From assembly GCA_905221605.1 (NCBI GenBank), contig CAJNDS010002203.1, positions 334,246-398,245 of the forward strand: a stretch of DNA of 64,000 nt, written 5' to 3'. Shown here in pieces: positions 58,635 through 64,000 of this stretch. Position 1 is the first letter of the stretch, and each line of letters begins with the position of its first letter. Under the pieces are notes generated by a model. The model made no database searches. It saw only the letters and a program-made list of their open reading frames with translations, and was not told the origin of the DNA. The position numbers and the translations under genes were made by a program. Origin of the DNA: Symbiodinium natans (taxonomy: Eukaryota > Sar > Dinophyceae > Suessiales > Symbiodiniaceae).

Positions 58635-61575
58635 AAATCTAGAGACCTGCAAATGCCACACAAAACGGAAGAGGGTAGGAACAACTTTGCGGGTCGAAAT
58701 TTGCCGGGATCCCCTTGGCGCCCTGCGAACGTCCTGCAAATACCACACCACACAAAACGGAAGCGGGTAGGTGCAACCTTTACAGGTCGAAATTTGCCGG
58801 GATCCCTTTAGCGCCCTGCCAAAGTCCTGCAAATACCACACAAAACGGAAGAGGGTAGGAACAACTTTGCGGGTTGATATTTTCCGGGACCCCTTGGCGC
58901 CCTGTCAAAGTCCTGCAAATACCACACAATACGGAAGAGGGTAGGAACAACTTTGCGGGTCGAAATTTGCCGGGATCCCCTTGGCGCCCTGCCAAAGTCC
59001 TGCAAATACCACACAAAACGGAAGAGGGTAGGAACAACTTTGCGGGTTGAGATTTGCCGGGATCCCCTTGGCGCCCTGCCAAAGTCCTGCAAATACCACA
59101 CAAAAAGGAAGAGGGTAGGAACAATTTTGCGGGTTGAAATTTGCCAGGATCCCCTTGGCTTCCTGTCAAAGTCCTGCAAATACCACACAAAACGGAAGAG
59201 GGTAGGAACAACTTTGCGGGTCGAAATTTGCGGGATCCCCTTGGCGCCCTGTCAAAGTCCTGCAAATACCACGCAAAACGGAAGAGGGTAGGAACAACCT
59301 TTACGGGTCGAAATTTGCCGGGATCCCCTTGGCGCCCTGCCAAAGTCCTGCAAATACCACACAAAACGGAAGAGGGTAAGAACAACTTTGCATGTCGAAA
59401 TTTGCCGGGGTTCCCTTGGCGCCCTGCCAAAGTCCTGCGAATACCACACAAAACGGAAGAGGTAGGAACAACTTTGCGGGTCGAAACTGCCGGGAGCCCC
59501 TTGGCGCCCTGCCAAAGTCCTGCAAATACTACACAAAAAGGAAGAGGGTAGGAACAACCTTTACAGGTCGAAATTTGCCGGGATCCCCTTGGCGCCCTGC
59601 CAAAGTCCTGCAAATACCACACAAGAAGGAAGAGGGCAGGAACAACCTTTACAGGTCGAAATTTGCCGGGATCCCCTTGGCGCCCTGCGAAAGTCCTGCA
59701 AATACCACACAAAACGGAAGAGGGTAGGAACAACTTTGCGGGTCGAAATTTGCCGGGATCCCCTTGGCGCTACCACGCAGAACGGAAGAGGGTAGGAACA
59801 ACCTTTACAGGTCGAAATTTGCCGGGATCCCTTTGGCGCCCTGCCAAAGTCCTGCAAATACCACACAAAACTGAAGAGGGTAGGCACAACTTTGCAGGTC
59901 GAAATTTGCCGGGATCCCCTTGGCGCCCTGCGAAAGTCCTGCAAATGCCACACAAAACTGAAGAGGGTAAGAACAACTTTGCATGTCGAAATTTGCCGGG
60001 ATCCCCTTGGCGCCCTGCCAAAGTCCTGCAAATACCACACAAAACGGAAGAGGGTAGGAACAACTTTGCCGGGTTGAGATTTGCCGGGAGCCCCTTGGCG
60101 CCCTGCCAAAGTCCTGCAAATACCACACAAAACGGAAGAGGGTAGGAACAACCTTTACAGGTCGAAATTTGCCGGGATCCCTTTGGCGCCCTGCCAAAGT
60201 CCTCCAAATACCACACAAAACGGAAGATGGTAGGAACAACTTTGCGGGTCGAAATTTGCCGGGATCCCCTTGGCGCCCTGCGAAAGTCCTGCAAATACCA
60301 CACAATACGGAAGAGGGTAGGAACAACTTTGCAGGTTGAGATTTGCCGGGAGCCCCTTGGCGCCCTGCCAAAGTCCTGCAAATACCACACAAAACGGAAG
60401 AGGGTAGGAACAACTTTGCATGTCGAAATTTGCCGGGATCCCCTTGGCGCCCTGCCAAAGTCCTGCAAATAACACACAAAACAGAAGAGGGTAGGAACAA
60501 CTTTGCAGGTCGAAATTTGCCGGGATCCCCTTGGCGCCCTGCCAAAGTCCTGCAAATACCAGGCGCCATGCCAAAGTCTTGCAAATGCCACACAAAACGG
60601 AAGAGGGTAGGAACAACTTTGCGGGTCGAAATTTGCCGGGATCCTCTTGGTGCCCTGCGAAAGTCCTGCAAATACCACACAAAACGGAAGAGGGTAGGAA
60701 CAACTTTGCGGGTTGAGATGTGCCGGGATCCCCTTGGCGCCCTGCAAAAAGTCCTGTAAATACCACACAAAACGGAAGAGGGTAGGCACAACTTTGCAGG
60801 TCGAAATTTGCCGGGATCCCCTTGGCGCCCTGCCAAAGTCCTGCAAATACCACGCAAAACGGAAGAGGGTAGGGACAACTTTTACAGGTCGAAATTCGCC
60901 GGGGTCCCCTTGGCGCCCTTCCAAAGTCCTCCAAATACCACACAAAACGGAAGAGGGTAGGAACAACTTTGCGGGTTGAGATGTGCCGGGATCCCCTTGG
61001 CGCCCTGCAAAAAGTCCTGTAAATACCACACAAAACGGAAGAGGGTAGGCACAACTTTGCAGGTCGAAATTTGCCGGGATCCCCTTGGCGCCCTGCCAAA
61101 GTCCTGCAAATACCACACAAAACGGAAGAGGGTAGGAACAACTTTGCGGGTCGAAATTTGCCGGGATCCCCTTGGCGCCCTGCAAAAAGTCCTGCAAATA
61201 ACGCACAAAACGCAAGAGGGTAGGAACAATTTTGCAGGTCGAAATTTGCCGGGATCCCCTTGGCGCCCTGCCAAAGTCCTGCAAATACCACACAAAGCGG
61301 AAGAGGGTAGGAACAACTTTGCGGGTTGAGATTTGCCGGGATCCCCTTGGCGCCCTGCGAAAGTCCTGCAAATGCCACACAAAACGGAAGAGGGTAAGAA
61401 CAACTTTGCATGTCGAAATTTGCCGGGGTTCCCTTGGCGCCCTGCCAAAGTCCTGCAAATACCACACAAAACGGAAGAGGGTAGGAACAACTTTGCGGGT
61501 TGAGATTTGCCGGGAGCCCCTTGGCGCCCTGCCAAAGTCTTGAAATGCCACACAAAACGGAAGAGGGTAGGAGCA
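58635..61575. repeat. 87-bp satellite (~34 copies)
   Basis: Unit contains TTGCCGGGATCCCCTTGGCG, CCCTGCCAAAGTCCTGCAAA, TACCACACAAAACGGAAGAG and GGTAGGAACAACTTTGCGGG. The 87-bp period (29 codons) keeps all frames open, producing overlapping minus-strand frames of up to 593 codons. Several copies have deletions that shift the frame, arguing against coding. Variants of the ACTTTGCGGG part (CTTTACAGG, TTTGCATG) recur in blocks, suggesting higher-order amplification. Confidence 0.97.
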
Positions 61576-61589
61576 TTGTAAAGTCCCTC

Positions 61590-62010
61590 TTAGGGTTTAG
61601 GGTTCAGGGTTTGGGGTTTAGGGTTTATGGTTCAGACCCTAAATCCGAACCTCTACGCGTCCTCAAAGCCCGACTCCTCAAGTCAAAGCTAAGCCATTTA
61701 AACCGCTAAATCCGGAGACGCTTAAATACCCCCCAAACCGACCCCAAACCCTAAACCCCAAATCCTAAATCCCTAAACCCCAAACCCTCTAAACCCCAAA
61801 CCCTAACCCCAAATCACAAACCCTAAACTCTTAAACCGCAAACCCCTTAACCCTCAGCCAAAACCACAAACCTTCAACCCTGAGCTACCCTAAACCCCAA
61901 ATCCTAAACCCCTAAACCCCCAAACCCCCAAACCCTAAACCCTAAACCCCAAACCCTACCTCAACCCTAAACCCTCAACCCTAAACCCAGAAACCCCAAA
62001 CCCTAAACCC
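61590..62010. repeat. Degenerate heptamer region
   Basis: TTTAGGG units 61592-61635, then CCCTAAA/CCCCAAA variants 61735-62010. The only heptamer patch within the last 12 kb. Confidence 0.85.
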
Positions 62011-62034
62011 TAGACTAGGTAAGGAACAAGGGGT

Positions 62035-62125
62035 AAGGATTAAGGAATAGGGAATAGAGAATAGGGAATAGAGAATAAGGAATAAGGAATAAGGAATATT
62101 GAATAAGGAATAAGGAATACAGACC
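62035..62125. repeat. (GGAATAA/GGAATAGA)n minisatellite
   Basis: About 11 copies of AAGGAATA / GGGAATAGAGAATA. Confidence 0.85.
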
Positions 62126-62169
62126 AAGATCCTCACCAAGGCCACGGGTCAAATAATACATAAAGGGTT

Positions 62170-63485
62170 CTCTTACAAGCAGTGTACCCCTTAAGTTTTG
62201 GAAAACAAAGCTCCCAAAATGACAAATCGCAAGCAGTGTCCCCCGCAAATTTTTGAAAAACTGAGCTCCCAAAATGACAAATCGCAAGCAGTGTCCCCCT
62301 CTAAGTTTTTTGGAAAACCGAGCTCCCAAAATGACAAATCGCAAGCAGTGTCCCCCTTAAGCTTTTGGAAAACTGCGCTCCCAAAATGACAAATCGCAAG
62401 CAGTGTCCCCCCTGAAGTTGTTGGAAAACTGCGCTCCCGAAATGACAAATCGCAAGCAGTGTCCCCCTTAAGCTTTTTGGAAAACTGCGCTCCCAAAATG
62501 ACAAATCGCAAGCAGTGTCCCCTTTAAGTTTTTGGAAAAATGCGCTTCCAAAATGACAAATCGCAAGCAGTGTCCCCCTTAAGCTTTTGGAAAACTAAGC
62601 TCCCAAAATGACAAATCGCAAGCAGTGTCCCCCGTAAGTTTTTTGGAAAACTGCGCTCCCAAAATGACAAATCGCAAGCAGTGTCCCCCTTAAGCTTTTG
62701 GAAAACTGCGCTCCCGAAATGACAAATCGCAAGCAGTGTCCCCCGAAAGTTTTTTGGAAAACTGCGCTTCCAAAATGACAAATCGCAAGCAGTGTCCCCC
62801 TTAAGCTTTTGGAAAACTAAGCTCCCAAAATGACAAATCGCAAGCAGTGTCCCCCTTAAGTTTTTTGGAAAACTGCGCTCCCGAAATGACAAATCGCAAG
62901 CAGTGTCCCCCTTAAGCTTTTGGAAAACTGCGCTCCCAAAATGACAAATCGCAAGCAGTGTCCCCCTTCAGTTTTTTGGAAAACTGCGCTCCCAAAATGA
63001 CAAATCGCAAGCAGTGTCCCCCTTAAGCTTTTGGAAAACTCAGCTCCCAAAATGACAAATCGCAAGCAGTGTCCCCCGCAAGTTTTTTGGAAAAATGCGC
63101 TTCCAAAATGACAAATCGCAAGCAGTGTCCCCCTTAAGCTTTTGGAAAACTAAGCTCCCAAAATGACAAATCGCAAGCAGTGTCCCCCGTAAGTTTTTTG
63201 GAAAAATGCGCTTCCAAAATGACAAATCGCAAGCAGTGTCCCCCTTAAACTTTTGGAAAACTAAGCTCCCAAAATGACAAATCGCAAGCAGTGTCCCCCT
63301 TAAGTTTTTTGGAAAACTGCGCTCCCGAAATGACAAATCGCAAGCAGTGTCCCCCTTAAGCTTTTGGAAAACTGAGCTCCCAAAATGACAAATCGCAAGC
63401 AGTGTCCCCCTTCAGTTTTTGGAAAACTGAGCTCCCAAAATGACAACTCGCAAGCAGTGTCCCCCTGTAAGTTTTTGGAAAACCG
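62170..63485. repeat. 55-57-bp satellite, block 2 (~24 copies)
   Basis: Same monomer and orientation as block 1 but more homogeneous. A two-monomer higher-order unit is visible: copies with CTTTTGG alternate with copies with TTTTTTGG. Confidence 0.95.
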
Positions 63486-63507
63486 ATTCAGGGAGGACTG
63501 CTCAGCT

Positions 63508-64000
63508 AGGGGTTAGATAGTTTAGATAGTTTAGATAGTTCAGGGGCTTCCTGAACTATCTAAACTATCTAAAGTATCTAACCTCTGGCTGGGGACGACC
63601 CAGAGGGAATTGAAACTTTCTAAACTATCTAAACTATCTAAACTATCTAACCTCCGTTTTTCCCAAATCGAGGTTAGATAGTTTAGATAGTTTAGGGGCT
63701 CGTCTAAACTATCTAAACTATCTAAACTATCTAAACTATCTAAACTATCTAACATCCTTTTCTCCCAAAATCGAGGTTAGATAGTTTAGATGGTTTAGAT
63801 AGTTTAGATAGTTTAGAAAGTTTCAAACCTCCTGGGGGCCTCCCCGGAAAGAGGTTAGATAGTTTAGATAGTTTAGATAGTTCAGGGGCTTCCTGAACTA
63901 TCTAAACTATCTAACCTCTGGCTGGGGACGACCCAGAGGGAATTGAAACTTTCTAAACTAGCTAAACTAGCTAAACTATCTAAACTATCTAAACTATCTA
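63508..64000. repeat. 10-bp TTTAGATAGT palindromic array
   Basis: Blocks of TTTAGATAGT alternate with inverted blocks ACTATCTAAA, joined by short loops (GGGGCTTCCTGAAC, GGGGCTCGTC). 63510-63625 is repeated at 63853-63965 (with CTGGCTGGGGACGACCCAGA). Continues past the window end. A short piece is also at 55840-55864. Confidence 0.95.

Noticed and set aside
59770-61551. 593-codon minus-strand open frame (and overlapping 473-, 357-, 317-codon frames)
   Set aside because: Translation of the 87-bp satellite; period is a multiple of three, several overlapping frames are equally open, and indels between monomers shift the frame.
54868-63485. CRISPR array
   Set aside because: Monomers are contiguous without unique spacers, and the context is eukaryotic.
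1-64000. tRNA or rRNA genes
   Set aside because: No cloverleaf with a TTCGANNC-type T-loop in the right spacing and no rRNA-like conserved block was noticed by eye; a tRNAscan-SE and Infernal run would be needed to exclude them.

Overview
This looks like nuclear DNA of a eukaryote with small exons, most likely a dinoflagellate or close alveolate relative. Three observations support that. (1) Plant/dinoflagellate-type telomere-like heptamers, TTTAGGG on one strand and CCCTAAA on the other, are scattered through the first ~50 kb in dozens of arrays, with arrays of about 12, 20 and 35 near-perfect units. (2) Protein-coding information is chopped into exons of ~50-750 nt. Reading frames can be carried across several exon junctions only by using GC and GA donors as well as GT; such non-canonical donors are known from dinoflagellates. 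(3) Many introns consist of, or contain, short terminal-inverted-repeat elements that look like introners. The species assignment is inference. TAA, TAG and TGA all appear to act as stops. I saw no rRNA, tRNA, CRISPR or bacterial-style operon.

Layout. 1-8.3 kb: a minus-strand locus with RBR-type (RING-IBR-RING) ubiquitin-ligase exons and at least three RING1-like modules; either one long gene or tandem paralogues. 8.3-15.9 kb: arrays and short exon-like islands. 15.9-21.6 kb: a plus-strand gene whose 4.8-kb intron holds a disrupted family F element split by two adjacent ~2.3-kb AT-rich elements; the next intron is just 12 telomere-like units. 21.6-29.8 kb: more islands and arrays. 29.8-34.5 kb: the best-supported genes, both minus strand: a Trm5/TYW2-family tRNA methyltransferase in four exons and, just downstream, an SPFH/band-7-like gene. 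34.5-51.5 kb: mostly minus-strand islands (several with probable membrane segments) plus MITE-like elements. 51.5-64 kb: a different compartment without TTTAGGG arrays, made of CT/GA-rich low-complexity DNA, higher-order repeats, a 55-57-bp satellite in two blocks, an 87-bp satellite (~34 copies) and a 10-bp palindromic repeat running off the window end.

The most interesting theme is the link between telomere-like repeats, terminal-inverted-repeat elements and introns. Exon islands often lie between a CCCTAAA array on the left and a TTTAGGG array on the right, whichever strand is coding, so the two ends of an intron carry complementary sequence. One intron of the Trm5-family gene coincides with a family A element that has an internal TTTAGGG array, and another intron is nothing but telomere units. 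Most long open frames in the window are artefacts of repeats whose unit is a multiple of three or lacks stops. Exon boundaries are hand-derived from frame continuity and splice dinucleotides and need RNA evidence.
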